The notes: generated by a model from the letters alone, not told the origin. DNA of 64,000 nt from Rudaea sp. 3F27F6 (GCF_005503555.1 NZ_SCNG01000004.1:453566-517565), one strand, 5' to 3'; numbered from the stretch's first letter, positions 8,901 through 17,014 are shown. Translations and numbers: made by a program.

Positions 8901-11729
8901 CGCATTCTGCACCGCCTCGAACGGCAGGCAGATCAGGCGGAAAGCAACGCGCAGTGCGGCCGTCCCGAGGTTGCGCAGGACGTCGCCGAAATGCCGCGCG
9001 AGTCCGTTGCTCGGCACGCGCAGCAATGGCGGCAGGGCATCGAGAATCACCGGCAGGAAAACCGCGGCGAGCACGAACGCGGTCCACGCGCTCGGCGCGG
9101 GCAGCGCCAGCCATGCGATCAGCAGCAGAGCGAACAGGGCCGGCGGCAATACACTGCGGCGCAGATTGTCGAAAATTTTCCAGCGCGACAGCCACGACAA
9201 CGGATTGCGTTCGCGCCGCCCGTCGGCCATCGGCACCGAAGGAAACAGCCATGCCGCGATCTGCCAATCGCCGCGAATCCAGCGCGCGCGCCGTTGCGCA
9301 TCGACGCGATAGCTCTGCGGGTATTCCTCATAAAGTTCGATATCGGCGGTCAGACCGGCGCGCGCGTAGCAGCCTTCGAGCAGGTCATGGGAAAGAATCC
9401 GGTTGTGCGGGAAACGCCCGACCTCCGCTGCGTCGTCGGCGCGCTCGGCCGCTTCCGCACCGAGCGTGCGCTCAAACGCCTCGACGTCGTAGATGCCCTT
9501 GCCGATGAACGAACCTTCGCCGAACAGATCCTGGTAGAGGTCGGATACGGCGAGCGTGTACGGGTCGAGCCCGGCATCGCCGCCGAACATCGTCGCGTAA
9601 CGCGTGCTGCCGGCCGACGGCAGCAGGTTGCCGATGCGCGGCTGCAGAATCGAATAGCCCGACTCGACCCTGCGCGCGCCGGCATCGAGACGCGGCCGGT
9701 TGAGCGGATGCGCCATCGTCTCGACGAGTCTGCGCGCGGTGTCGCTCGGCAGGCGCGTATCGACGTCGAGCGTGATCACGTAGCGCACGCCGTCGAGCAC
9801 GGCGCGATCGCCGACGATGCAGCTGAACGCATCGGCATTTCCGCCGCGTAACAGCGCATTCAAGTCGCCGAGTTTGCCGCGCTTGCGTTCGCGGCCCATC
9901 CAGTGCCGCTCGCCGTCGTTCCATGTGCGCGGGCGATGCAGCAGAAAGAAATGCGCCTTCGCATGACGCTGGTTCAGTTCGCGGATCGCAGCGACCGCGG
10001 CGTCGAGCACGGCCGCATCGCCCGGCAGATGTTCCGCGTCGGCGTCGGGAAAGTCGCTCAGCAGGACGAAGCCGAGGCCGTCGTTGCGATTGGCCAGATA
10101 GCGCAGTTCGAGCTGATCGGCGAGCGAGTCAGCTTCTTCCGTACTGCCGATAAGGCACGGCACGACGACGAGCGTGCGCGCATCGGCCGGAATGCCTTTG
10201 CGGAAATCCATGCGCGGCAACGGCTGCGGTGCGACCAGAGAAAGCGCGAGACGATCGACGACCCAAACCGCGGGTTGACTGATCGCAACCACCGCGCAGA
10301 ACGCCGCAACGAGACGCAGCCAGAGCGGCAACTCGGTCGTCCACAATACGTGCAGCAATGGCACGGCCGCGGCGAGCCCGAGCACGACGACGGCGGTGCA
10401 ATAGACCGGGAACGGCAGGCCGCCGCTGCGCCATTTCTCCCGCTGCGCCGTCGCGATGCCGGCGCCGCAGTGACGCAGCAAGCGCGTACGCCCGGCACCG
10501 ACCAGGTGGTAGCCAATATGTGCTGCGGGCAGCGCGTCCGTCGCGGGTGCGTCCGCCGAGGCGGCGCGCGCAAGGTCGAGTGCGGCCTGCGCGACCTCAG
10601 ATTCGCTGTGATCGGTAAGCCGGGCGAAATGCTCGACCGCATGGCGATAGGCGTCGCGCGTGGCGAAGTCCATGCGCGCATAAACGCCGGCCGGGTCCTG
10701 GCCGAGCACGCGATCGACTGCGCTCGCGGCTTCGACGAAGTCGTGCCAGTCGAGCGCGTCGAGCAAGCGCAGGCTCGCGATCGAGTTGTCGATCGTGACG
10801 CGGTCGAGCGCGCGCTCGTGATGCGAATTCTGCACGAGCTGGGCGATCGACAGCCCCGCCTCGGCGAGACGCTGCTCGATCCACGACAGCGGCAGGTTCA
10901 GCGCCGCGCCCGCACCGTGCAGGCGCCGCGACATTTCGGCGACGAAGGCCTGAGTCAGCGGCGGCTCGGTGCGCGCCATATCGGCGACGACGAGGATAAG
11001 GCTCTTCGGCTCGCGCTGCGCCGTCTCGAGCATCAGCCGCGCCCAATGCGCGGCGAGACGACTGTGCGCGAGGCCACGGCGCACACGTGCGGCGGCGCGG
11101 CCGAGATTCTCGATCAACGCAGCGCGCAGCATGATCGGAATCGCCCAGAGTTCGCCGAGGCTCAGCGGCGCGCGCTCCTGGTAGGCGCGCACGAAGCGCG
11201 CGAGCGCATCCTGGTCGACGCGGCCGTCGCCGTGCGAGATGGCATCGAGCGCAAGGTCGTACACGCGCGGCATGCCCGCGCTCGCGCCGCGTGTCAGCAC
11301 CGGCAGTTCGGCGCTGTAACCGTGCGGCAAATGAGTGCGCGTCTTGCGCACTTGTTCGTGGATCACGTGCAGCTGATCGAGCAGCCATTCGCCGGCCGGG
11401 GTGATGCGGTGCTTGTCGGCGATCGCCGCGGCGAGCGCGCGACAGGTGTCGTCGATCAGTGCCTCGTTGTGGCGCAGCCGTTCGAGCAGTTGCACGTCGC
11501 CGCGGCGTGCGCGCCGCCATTGATGTTCGCCGGCGAGTTCGCCGCCGCGTTCGCCCATCTGCGCAGCGGTCAGCAGTTCCGCGCGCAACGGCGCTTCACT
11601 GACCCGCACGCGGCCGCGACGCTTGCCGAGTTTGCGCGCCGCGAGCGCCGCACCAAGCGGCAGCCCGATCCGACGCATCGCCGGCAGTATCAAACGGCTG
11701 AATCTTCGTTTCGCACGTTTCGAGTCCAA
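2931..11729 (-). CDS. ndvB: Cyclic beta-1,2-glucan synthase (GT84 / GH94 phosphorylase-like)
   Basis: This 2932-residue protein has the size and layout of NdvB/Cgs, an inner-membrane enzyme that primes, elongates, trims and cyclises periplasmic beta-1,2-glucans from UDP-glucose. Visible parts: a cytosolic N-terminal region; membrane segments near residues 433-490, 860-905 and 985-1010; between them a glycosyltransferase domain with DVDTRLP (about 653) and RWIRGDWQ (about 820); then duplicated carbohydrate-binding regions and a C-terminal GH94 domain with GSGDWNDGMN (about 2588), which holds the usual catalytic Asp. The start is TTG, preceded by AAGGA at normal spacing. It stands alone, with the convergent esterase downstream. 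The product class is secure; the glucan made in this organism is inferred. Confidence 0.93.
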   Translation of the reverse strand: MDSKRAKRRFSRLILPAMRRIGLPLGAALAARKLGKRRGRVRVSEAPLRAELLTAAQMGERGGELAGEHQWRRARRGDVQLLERLRHNEALIDDTCRALAAAIADKHRITPAGEWLLDQLHVIHEQVRKTRTHLPHGYSAELPVLTRGASAGMPRVYDLALDAISHGDGRVDQDALARFVRAYQERAPLSLGELWAIPIMLRAALIENLGRAAARVRRGLAHSRLAAHWARLMLETAQREPKSLILVVADMARTEPPLTQAFVAEMSRRLHGAGAALNLPLSWIEQRLAEAGLSIAQLVQNSHHERALDRVTIDNSIASLRLLDALDWHDFVEAASAVDRVLGQDPAGVYARMDFATRDAYRHAVEHFARLTDHSESEVAQAALDLARAASADAPATDALPAAHIGYHLVGAGRTRLLRHCGAGIATAQREKWRSGGLPFPVYCTAVVVLGLAAAVPLLHVLWTTELPLWLRLVAAFCAVVAISQPAVWVVDRLALSLVAPQPLPRMDFRKGIPADARTLVVVPCLIGSTEEADSLADQLELRYLANRNDGLGFVLLSDFPDADAEHLPGDAAVLDAAVAAIRELNQRHAKAHFFLLHRPRTWNDGERHWMGRERKRGKLGDLNALLRGGNADAFSCIVGDRAVLDGVRYVITLDVDTRLPSDTARRLVETMAHPLNRPRLDAGARRVESGYSILQPRIGNLLPSAGSTRYATMFGGDAGLDPYTLAVSDLYQDLFGEGSFIGKGIYDVEAFERTLGAEAAERADDAAEVGRFPHNRILSHDLLEGCYARAGLTADIELYEEYPQSYRVDAQRRARWIRGDWQIAAWLFPSVPMADGRRERNPLSWLSRWKIFDNLRRSVLPPALFALLLIAWLALPAPSAWTAFVLAAVFLPVILDALPPLLRVPSNGLARHFGDVLRNLGTAALRVAFRLICLPFEAVQNASAIVRTGWRVHVSKRHLLQWVASSVVAQRARGEGATAAWYEMKAAPIAALAVAAALIPFRADALALALPWLLAWFFAPAIVAWTARAPTRAAQPLDAQQTAFVRQAARRTWAWFEQFVSAEDNWLPPDHFQEYPSVKIMHRTSSTNIGMGLLANLAAHDLGYVSLRGLLAATRRTFDSLQKLERYRGHIYNWYDTATLQPLQPMYVSTVDSGNFVGHVLTLRQGLYECLNAPVVGRQVFAGLADTFAVLRALSERTGGEVWQPFADALASARQLPPELPIAPIHAALRELFLSAQALHAALSAGAPLEREWSEKLVRQAAMAMADLEDFVGDVSIAAAVANAAGAIHTQSPMPSLAALAVAKSISPAAQELARTCMHEIEALGALCADFARVDFAFLYDPAREQFAIGYNVGEGRRDAGYYDLLASEARLAVYIAVAQGQIAQDGWFSLGRVQTQTRDGQVLLSWSGSMFEYLMPQLIMPAWPGSLIAESTRVAVAQQIAWGREQGLPWGISESGYFLTDAGQNYHYRAFGTPGLGLQRGLSQDRVIAPYASALALLVAPREAARNLADLAARGWWSQWGYYEAIDFTPAHLPAGETVGVVREYMAHHQGMSLVAFDECVNGAPMQRRFAADAELAAVLLLLQERITRAETVQVGDTRLLDARAEEEAPAAPQRRYTRADTPRPAVQLLSNGNYHVMLTQSGAGYSRWHELDLTRWREDPTRDGWGSFIHIRDVEEGKVWSTGAMVAAADVEAYEITFDDARVEQRLTLDRGDARVQIVVSPEDDVELRRLRLTNRARVARTFELTSYAEVVLNTGAADALHPAFNNLFVQTEILQAYPAILATRRPRLADDAQPWLVHLFCVREEAGRATPAETSFETDRVRFLGRGRGANDPAALQRAGALSNTAGDVLDPVVAIRHRVSVPAESSVIVDFVTGAGASREAVLALVDKYRDRALADRALAIAPTHNRMLLGQINVAESEAQLYSRLASAILYADPARRAQADVIASNRLSQAGLWAHGISGDLSIALVLIEDVDKLVLVRQAVAAQRYCRNKGLKFDLIVLNEERGGYRQEVNDAIYGAVAAIGEAAMIDKPGGVFVRSSAQIPHEDRVQLLAVARVVLSDRAGSFAEQLKDTKSVVGEFAVPKLVATREDAEVDTREVPMPKLDLFNGYGGFARDGREYVIVCDAAKRTPLPWVNVLANPNFGSVVSEAGSGYTFFDNAHEYRLTPWQNDAVSDAGGEAFYLRDEETGAYWSPSPLPACGNGRYIARHGFGYSQFEHIEDGIASELRMHVDAETPVKFFVLRLHNDSGRARKLTITGYVEWVLGDLPAKTAQHVASWLDASGALFARNTWNAEFAEHVAFFDAENSQRTVSTDRSEFIGRNGNLAAPAAMQRTTLSGRIGAGLDPCAAIQVPLELADGETREVIFRLGAARSAEEAENLVVRFRRSGSARASFEAVTAVWNRLAGSLVATTPDAGFNLLANGWLLYQTIACRLWARSGFHQSGGAFGFRDQLQDAMALVHADPPLLREQILLAAQCQFREGDVLHWWHPPGGRGVRTRCSDDYLWLPLAVARYVHTSGDHAILAERSHYLEGRPLNAGEESYYDLPLRSNEMADLYQHCVRAIEHGLAGVKGSVHGLPRMGSGDWNDGMNAVGAGGMGESVWLGFFLYRVLTEFAAIARLHNDGIFATRCEREAQELQANIESHAWDGEWYRRAWFDDGTPLGSKDDRQCRIDSIAQSWAVLSGAADPTRAASALDALDAHLVDEDARLIRLLDPPFDRRHEASKEESRSATTGAPDIHAPDPGYIAGYLSGVRENGGQYTHAAVWATMAFAEAGRVERAWQLFRLINPIGHAVDGKSTEIYKGEPYVVAGDVYANPAHAGRAGWTWYTGSAGWMYRLLVETFLGLTREGTRLRIAPRLPAAWPGVDLAYRHGDATYAIHVERDASRPPGSVLLDGVAQADNSIELNPAAGVHRVEVYLDAAPKET

Positions 11730-11967
11730 GCGCAGTCCTTGTCGTTGCGACGGCCGCGTACACGCAAGCGCGAGCCGCCTCGCTCATTCCCCTTATGAGT
11801 GTGGAAAGGCCAAGTCGCAGTGCGCGAAGAAAGGTCGAACGCACCGGTTGCGGACATGTGCGCCCGCGCGACCTGAATGATGTCTTTGGTATAGCCGAGC
11901 AAGGCGAAAGAAAACGTAAAAACGCGTTGCGCTTCGTTCATCTAGCGGCGGCGATGCCGCCTACACG

Positions 11968-12390
11968 TCAATCCGCCAGCAGCAAATTGACGAATGGTTT
12001 GCGATTCTTCCAGCGATAGCCTTCGAAGTCGCGCGCATCGGAGGAGAGAATGCGGCCTTCGCCGAGTTCCTCGGCGAGAACGACAAGCGACGCATCGGCC
12101 AGATCCATCGGCAGATTCGCATAGCGCCGCATCAGTGTCTCGATGCGCAAGAGGGCATCGTCGGGCAGGTCGGCGACGATGGCGGCGCCGTGCGCGATGT
12201 CGCCGACGAAGACATTCGCGCGGTCCGGATGTACGCGGTGGGCGAGCAGATGCACGACTTCGGTCAACACGGGCCAGGTGGTGATGAAACCTTCAGCAGC
12301 ATACTTTTGCGCGGCTCGCACCGCGCGGTCGTGATAGCGATCGCTGCGGCTGCCGAGCGCGATCCAGAAGCCCGAGTCCGCGAGAATCAC
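11968..12390 (-). CDS. PIN-domain toxin (VapC-like ribonuclease)
   Basis: The 140-residue protein has the PIN acidic set: Asp5 in LADSGFW, Glu44 in VLTEVVHLL, Asp96/Asp99 in MDLADASLVVLAEEL and Asp118 in SSDARDF. Such proteins bind Mg2+ and cleave RNA, often tRNA or rRNA. The GTG start overlaps the stop of the upstream antitoxin gene (GTGA), so translation is coupled, as is typical of type II toxin-antitoxin operons. The RNA target cannot be read from the sequence. Confidence 0.85.
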   Translation of the reverse strand: MILADSGFWIALGSRSDRYHDRAVRAAQKYAAEGFITTWPVLTEVVHLLAHRVHPDRANVFVGDIAHGAAIVADLPDDALLRIETLMRRYANLPMDLADASLVVLAEELGEGRILSSDARDFEGYRWKNRKPFVNLLLAD

Positions 12391-12743
12391 TTGGCCGCGC
12401 CCTTGCGTGGCTTGCCGGGCTTCGATGTCTTCTCGGGCCGATAGGCCGGAGCCGCCGGTTCGTTGACCGTGTGGCGCAGCTTGCCGTCGAGGGAGTCGCT
12501 CAGATAGTCCTTGTAACGCGTCGAGAGATCTGCGGGCGCTTCGAAGCCGCCGATATAGCCAGAAGCCTGCATCAGCTCGAACGCGTTCGGCCGTGCTTTC
12601 GCATGGCGCAGGTAGTACTCGCGCAAGGCGTCGCGCAGCACATCGGAGGCGGCGCGCGCGCCTGCCCCCTGGGTCAGCTCGATGAAGCGCCGCGCGTCTT
12701 CACCGGTCAGACGCGCATTGATGCGAATGGCTGCTGTGCTCAT
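12387..12743 (-). CDS. Ribbon-helix-helix antitoxin of the PIN toxin
   Basis: I take the start as ATG at 12743 (MSTAAIRINARL), with AAGG 8 bases upstream. A longer frame upstream of this would run through the palindromic operator and is less likely. The first 50 residues look like a ribbon-helix-helix DNA-binding domain (a beta strand AAIRINARL, then helices through DVLRDALREYYLRH). The C-terminal part (residues about 60-118) is basic and proline-rich and would wrap the toxin. It probably represses its own operon through the palindrome at 12761-12784, and its stop overlaps the toxin start. Confidence 0.78.
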   Translation of the reverse strand: MSTAAIRINARLTGEDARRFIELTQGAGARAASDVLRDALREYYLRHAKARPNAFELMQASGYIGGFEAPADLSTRYKDYLSDSLDGKLRHTVNEPAAPAYRPEKTSKPGKPRKGAAK

Positions 12744-12760
12744 GGCAGTGCCTTGATTTT

Positions 12761-12784
12761 GCTTGTCATAATCGTATGACAAGC
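12761..12784. promoter_or_regulatory. Perfect palindrome, probable antitoxin operator
   Basis: Arms GCTTGTCATA and TATGACAAGC are perfect inverted repeats of 10 bases around ATCG. The site ends 17 bases upstream of the antitoxin ATG and covers its predicted -10 element, so a bound repressor would block RNA polymerase. Confidence 0.7.
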
Positions 12785-12799
12785 AGAAAATCGATGCAA
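12771..12799 (-). promoter_or_regulatory. Predicted sigma-70 promoter of the toxin-antitoxin operon
   Basis: On the minus strand TTGCAT (12799-12794) and TACGAT (12776-12771) are 17 bases apart, each 4/6 to consensus. The -10 lies inside the palindrome at 12761-12784. Confidence 0.45.
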
Positions 12800-12817
12800 C
12801 TCACCGCGTCCGCCAGC

Positions 12818-13999
12818 TTATTCGACCCGACAGAACGCCGCTTTCAGATAACGCGATTCCGGCACGTTGGCGAGCCAGGGATGATCGGGGCCGGCACCGG
12901 AGACCTTGATTACCTGCACGCTGCGATTCGCATAGAACGCCGCGCGGCGCAGCATGTCGAGGAACTGTTCCTCGCTGACCAGGCCGGTGCACGAACAGGT
13001 GAGGAAGATGCCGCCCGGCTTGACCGCGCCGAGGGCGAGCTTGTTCATGTCGAGATATTTCTTCAGCGCCGGAATCACCTGCTCGCGGTCGCGCGTCATC
13101 TTCGCCGGATCGAGGATGACGACGTCGAACTTCTTCTGCGGATTGCCGGCCACGTCGCGCAGCCAGGCGAAGATGTCGGCCTGGATGAACTTGACCTTGA
13201 CCTTGTTGAGCCGCGCGTTCTGTTCGGCGATGCCGAGGATTTCCTCGTCGAGGTCGATGCCGACGACTTCTTCCGCGCCGCCGCGCGCCTTGGCATAGAT
13301 GCCGAACCCGCCCGAATTGCAGCACAGGTCGAGTACGCGCTTGCCGGCGCAGAATTCGGAAAGGAACAAACGATTGTCGCGCTGATCGGCGAAGAAGCCG
13401 GTCTTGTGCTTGCTGCCCGGCGCGGCGTGAAACTGCACGCCGTGCTCGTGGATCACGCTCGGCTTCGGCGCCGGCGGCGCGTTCCAGTCGAAACTCTCCT
13501 GCTTCTGCACATGTTCTTCGGCGAAGGCGTAGATCTCCGCGTCGGGGAAGTGCTGCAGCAGCACGCGCTTGATCAGATCGCGCTGCTTGAACATGCCGGC
13601 CGAGAAATACTCGACGACGAGGGTGTTGGCGAAACGGTCGACGACGAGACCGGAAAGCCCGTCGCCCTCGGAATGGATCACGCGGTAGGCATCGGTCACC
13701 GTGTCGAGCTTGAGCACCTCGCGGCGCAGGCGGATCGCTTCGTCGATCTTGCGGGCGAAGAAGGCTTCGTCGACCGCTTCATCCGGATCGGCGGTGAGCA
13801 CGCGCAGGGCGATGCGCGAATGGCCGTTGTAGAAGCCGCGGCCGGCGAACACGCCGTCGCGATCGACGATGTCGACCACGGTGCCGGGCTTGGGTTTCGG
13901 ATCGGGCTTTTCGACCATCTTCTGGAAAATCCAGGGATGGTTGGAGCGGCGCTCGATCTTCAGGCGGACGAGAGGATAGTCGTTGTTCGGGGAATTCAT
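12818..13999 (-). CDS. rlmI: Class I SAM-dependent rRNA methyltransferase, RlmI family
   Basis: This would methylate a cytosine (m5C1962) of 23S rRNA if it is the E. coli RlmI counterpart. The N-terminal 80 residues form a PUA-like domain (LKIERRSNHPWIF), followed by a linker with GLVVDRFANTLVVEYFSAG, then the Rossmann methyltransferase: SAM loop LDLCCNSGGFGIYA near residue 223, acidic motif VVGIDLDEEIL, catalytic motif DPAKMT near 298 and CSCTGLV near 335. I chose the ATG at 13999 because the family similarity begins just after it; an ATG 18 bases upstream is possible, and neither has a clear ribosome-binding site. The protein is about the normal length (393 residues). Confidence 0.87.
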   Translation of the reverse strand: MNSPNNDYPLVRLKIERRSNHPWIFQKMVEKPDPKPKPGTVVDIVDRDGVFAGRGFYNGHSRIALRVLTADPDEAVDEAFFARKIDEAIRLRREVLKLDTVTDAYRVIHSEGDGLSGLVVDRFANTLVVEYFSAGMFKQRDLIKRVLLQHFPDAEIYAFAEEHVQKQESFDWNAPPAPKPSVIHEHGVQFHAAPGSKHKTGFFADQRDNRLFLSEFCAGKRVLDLCCNSGGFGIYAKARGGAEEVVGIDLDEEILGIAEQNARLNKVKVKFIQADIFAWLRDVAGNPQKKFDVVILDPAKMTRDREQVIPALKKYLDMNKLALGAVKPGGIFLTCSCTGLVSEEQFLDMLRRAAFYANRSVQVIKVSGAGPDHPWLANVPESRYLKAAFCRVE

Positions 14000-14041
14000 C
14001 GCGACATGATAAGGCATGCGCCGCGATCGACGGCATTCGCG

Positions 14042-14548
14042 TCAGTCGAGCGCGCGCCGGTAGCGCACTTCGTCCACGGCGACGCCCCAAACCACGTCCT
14101 TGCGCACCGTGCTATCGGCAACCCAGCCGTCACCCCGGTAGAAGCGTTCGCCGCGCCGGTTGCCGGCCAGCAGCCAAAGCAGGGCGTCGCGGAAACCCTG
14201 CTCGCGCAAACGTGCCCGCGCGGCAGCAACGAGCGCGGCGCCGAGACCACGGCCCCACCAGTCCGGATCGACATATAGTGCGCAGAGTTCGCCCGATGCC
14301 GGCGCAGCAGCGTCGCGTGCCGGCATCGTTGTGACGAATCCGCGAACCAGGCCGTCCACCACCGCGACCCGCGTCGCCGGTTGCGACGGATCGGCGTTGG
14401 CGAAATCGTAACGCCGCGCGCGGTCTTCGGCGCGCAAACCGTCGAGGTATTCCTGCGCGAGTAGGCCACGATAGCCGGCCTGCCACGCACGTACGTGCAC
14501 GCGCGCAACGTCGATCGCATCGTCGGGTTCGGCCGGTCTCAGCAGCAT
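14042..14548 (-). CDS. GNAT family N-acetyltransferase
   Basis: The 168-residue protein starts MLLRPAEPDDAIDVARVHVRAW and contains the acetyl-CoA-binding region LYVDPDWWGRGLGAALVAAARARL, the R/Q-x-x-G-x-A-like loop of GNAT enzymes, and ends with the WVADSTVRKDVV beta strands. The acceptor substrate is unknown. A start at 14584 would add 12 residues outside the conserved domain. It is divergent from the rhomboid gene and has 42 bases to the methyltransferase start downstream, so the two may be co-transcribed. Confidence 0.83.
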   Translation of the reverse strand: MLLRPAEPDDAIDVARVHVRAWQAGYRGLLAQEYLDGLRAEDRARRYDFANADPSQPATRVAVVDGLVRGFVTTMPARDAAAPASGELCALYVDPDWWGRGLGAALVAAARARLREQGFRDALLWLLAGNRRGERFYRGDGWVADSTVRKDVVWGVAVDEVRYRRALD

Positions 14549-14610
14549 GCGGTCAGTGTGGCACGCGGCGTACGCCTTGTGCATGCCGATGCCATCCCCA
14601 TGATGAAGCC

Positions 14611-15420
14611 ATGGAAATCGCTCCGATCACCGCCGAAGCCAGCATGGCCGCCGTGCGCAACGATCGTGCGCGCGTGCGCTACGCGGTGCTCGGCGCGCTC
14701 GCGCTCGTCGCCGGCATCTGGCTGGTCTGGCTCGGCGCCTTCGCGCTCGGCTGGGACATGGACGCGCTCGGCATCCGTCCGCGCGATCCGCACGCGCTGA
14801 TCGGCATTCTCACCGCGCCGTTCGTGCACGCGTCGTTCGAGCATCTGATGTCGAACACGCTGCCTCTCGGTCTGCTATCGGCCTTTATGCTCTATGCCTA
14901 TCCGCGCGCGGCGCGCTACGCGCTGCCGCTGATCTGGATCGTCTCCGGCCTCGGCGTCTGGCTGTGGGCGCGGCCGTCGCTGCACGTCGGCATCAGCGGC
15001 ATCACCCACGGCCTGATGTTCTTCCTGTTCCTGATCGGCCTGCTGCGGCGCGACCGTCTCGGCGTCTCGATCGCGCTCGCGGTGTTCTTCCTCTACGGCG
15101 GCATGACGATGACCGTGCTGCCGCGCGAAGAACACATCTCGTTCGAGTACCACCTCGCCGGCGCGATTGCCGGCGTCATCGCCGCGCTTGCGTTCTACAA
15201 GCTCGACCCCGCCGCACCGCGCAAACGCTACAGCTGGGAAGACGAAGAGGAAGAGGCCGAGTTCAGCTACTCCACCCAGCTCGACCAAAACGAACTCGAA
15301 CCCGAGCGCCCGCGCAACGTGCCCGTACTCTGGGACGGACCGCGCCCCCAGCCGCTCGGCGGAGACAACGTCGTCGATTTCCCGCCGCGTCGCGAACGCG
15401 AGAACCCGACGGTGCATTGA
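14611..15420 (+). CDS. Rhomboid family intramembrane serine protease
   Basis: The 269-residue protein has about six membrane helices between residues 22 and 195. The catalytic pair is visible: Ser129 in GISG and His181 in EYHLAGAIAG. His78 and Asn82 (HLMSN) complete the oxyanion-region motif. It cleaves membrane protein substrates within or near the bilayer. The C-terminal tail (about 196-269) is hydrophilic, very acidic in one block (WEDEEEEAEF) and proline/arginine-rich after it, and should be cytoplasmic; such a tail is not needed for catalysis. No substrate is suggested by the neighbours. Confidence 0.88.
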   Translation: MEIAPITAEASMAAVRNDRARVRYAVLGALALVAGIWLVWLGAFALGWDMDALGIRPRDPHALIGILTAPFVHASFEHLMSNTLPLGLLSAFMLYAYPRAARYALPLIWIVSGLGVWLWARPSLHVGISGITHGLMFFLFLIGLLRRDRLGVSIALAVFFLYGGMTMTVLPREEHISFEYHLAGAIAGVIAALAFYKLDPAAPRKRYSWEDEEEEAEFSYSTQLDQNELEPERPRNVPVLWDGPRPQPLGGDNVVDFPPRRERENPTVH

Positions 15421-15604
15421 CCGCGGCACGCGGCACCTCCGAAGAAATGTCCGCACGTCCGCCGCGATTGTCCGCGGACGCGCATCGTGCGCTTGTTCGC
15501 CGCACCAAGCCTCGCCGCAACGCGATTCACTCTCTGGCATGCGACTTGCTGTTGCAGACGGCCCGCGCGGTATTGCCGCCGTCCATACACCCAAGGAGCC
15601 CTCT

Positions 15605-17014
15605 GTGCTGCGTTCTCTTTTTCTCGCTGCTGTTCTGCCGCTCGCACCCGTCATCGCCACAGCGGCTCCGCTCGATCCGTCGGTGATCAAGCGCATCGAT
15701 GCGGATGTGCAGACCGTGCTCGAGCGCAGCGGCGCGCCGAGCGCGGTCATCGCGATCGTCGACGACGGGCGCATCGTCTATCGCAAGGCGTACGGCTTGC
15801 GCGATCGCGAACACCGGCTCGCGGCAACCGTCGATACTCACTACGAAATCGGTTCGATCACCAAGCAGTTCACCGCGGCGGCGATCCTGCAGCTACAGGA
15901 GGCCGGCAAGCTGCGCATCGACGACAAGTTGTCGAAATATCTGCCCGATGCGCCGCATGCCGACGAAGTCACCCTGCGGCAACTGCTGTCGCATACGAGC
16001 GGGCTGCCCGAATATCTCGACGCGATGGAAGAGGCGCACACGATCGACAAGCCGGCGCGCTTCGATCAGCTCATTGCGCACGTGGCCGGCAAGCCGCTCG
16101 ATTTCCCGCCGGGCAGCCGCTGGTCGTACTCCAACACGGGCTACGCGCTGCTCGGCCGCATCATCGAGACCGTGTCGCAAGAATCTTATCGGCACTACGT
16201 GCAGACGCATCTGCTCGATCCGGCCGGGATGACCAAGACCTACACCGTCGCCGACGAATGGCGCCTGGCGAACAAGGCGCTCGGCTACCGCCGCAACAAT
16301 GGACAAATCGAACGCGCGCCGACCATCGCCGATTCGGTCGGCTGGGCAGCGGGATTCCTCGTCTCCACCATCGACGACGTGCAGAAGTGGAACGCCGCGC
16401 TGGAACACGGCCGCATCGTCACGCCGGAAAATTACGCCTTGATGGGCACTTCGGTTCGGACCGCCGATGGCGGCGACAGCGGCTACGGCTTCGGCCTGTT
16501 CGTCGACTCGGTCAACGATCAACCGCGCATCGGCCACACCGGAGGCACGCTCGGTTTCACTACGGCGGACGAATATTTCCCCAAACAGAATCTGCACGTC
16601 ATCGCCTTCACCAATCTGCGCACCGATCCGCGTCCCGGCGAAACGATCGCAAATGCCCTGTTCGACGATCTGTTTCCCGAGATCGCCGCCGCGGGAGCGA
16701 AACCGGCATCGGGCGAGAACGGCGACGCGACCGCCAAAGCGAAAGCGCTGTTCGCCGAGTTCCAAAGCGGTGCCGAAAGTTCACCGCTGCTCGGTGCCAA
16801 ACTCGATGCGAAGATGAAAGCCGGCCTGGCGAAACGCCTTAAGGCGCTATTCGCTCCGTACGGTGCGCCGACACGCTTCGTCTACAAGGGCTCGCGTCCG
16901 GGCACCGACTCTCATTGGCACGATTATGTGATCGAATTCGGACCGGGCAGCCGGCTCAAGTTTTCCATCGCTCTCAGCGATGAGAAGAAGATCGTTTCGA
17001 TCTCGTACGGATAG
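15605..17014 (+). CDS. Exported serine hydrolase, beta-lactamase / class C PBP family
   Basis: The start is GTG at 15605, set by AAGGAG at 15593-15598; it gives a clean Sec signal peptide (LRSLFLAAVLPLAPVIATAAP). Much longer in-frame extensions upstream run through the rhomboid gene and are spurious. The catalytic triad motifs are intact: S84-I-T-K87, Y175-S-N177 and H311-T-G-G. Such proteins are penicillin-recognising or esterase/peptidase enzymes of the periplasm. A C-terminal domain of about 100 residues (from about 370) resembles the lipocalin-like extension seen in related hydrolases. Compare the inactive relative at 58769. Substrate unknown. Confidence 0.85.
   Translation: MLRSLFLAAVLPLAPVIATAAPLDPSVIKRIDADVQTVLERSGAPSAVIAIVDDGRIVYRKAYGLRDREHRLAATVDTHYEIGSITKQFTAAAILQLQEAGKLRIDDKLSKYLPDAPHADEVTLRQLLSHTSGLPEYLDAMEEAHTIDKPARFDQLIAHVAGKPLDFPPGSRWSYSNTGYALLGRIIETVSQESYRHYVQTHLLDPAGMTKTYTVADEWRLANKALGYRRNNGQIERAPTIADSVGWAAGFLVSTIDDVQKWNAALEHGRIVTPENYALMGTSVRTADGGDSGYGFGLFVDSVNDQPRIGHTGGTLGFTTADEYFPKQNLHVIAFTNLRTDPRPGETIANALFDDLFPEIAAAGAKPASGENGDATAKAKALFAEFQSGAESSPLLGAKLDAKMKAGLAKRLKALFAPYGAPTRFVYKGSRPGTDSHWHDYVIEFGPGSRLKFSIALSDEKKIVSISYG

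Noticed and set aside
11946..11960. GGCGGC-GAT-GCCGCC hairpin after the PIN toxin gene
   Set aside because: Short stem with no T tract; common by chance at this GC content.
15167..15604. N-terminal extension of the serine hydrolase to 15167
   Set aside because: It would overlap the rhomboid gene and bury the signal peptide; AAGGAG before GTG 15605 marks the start.
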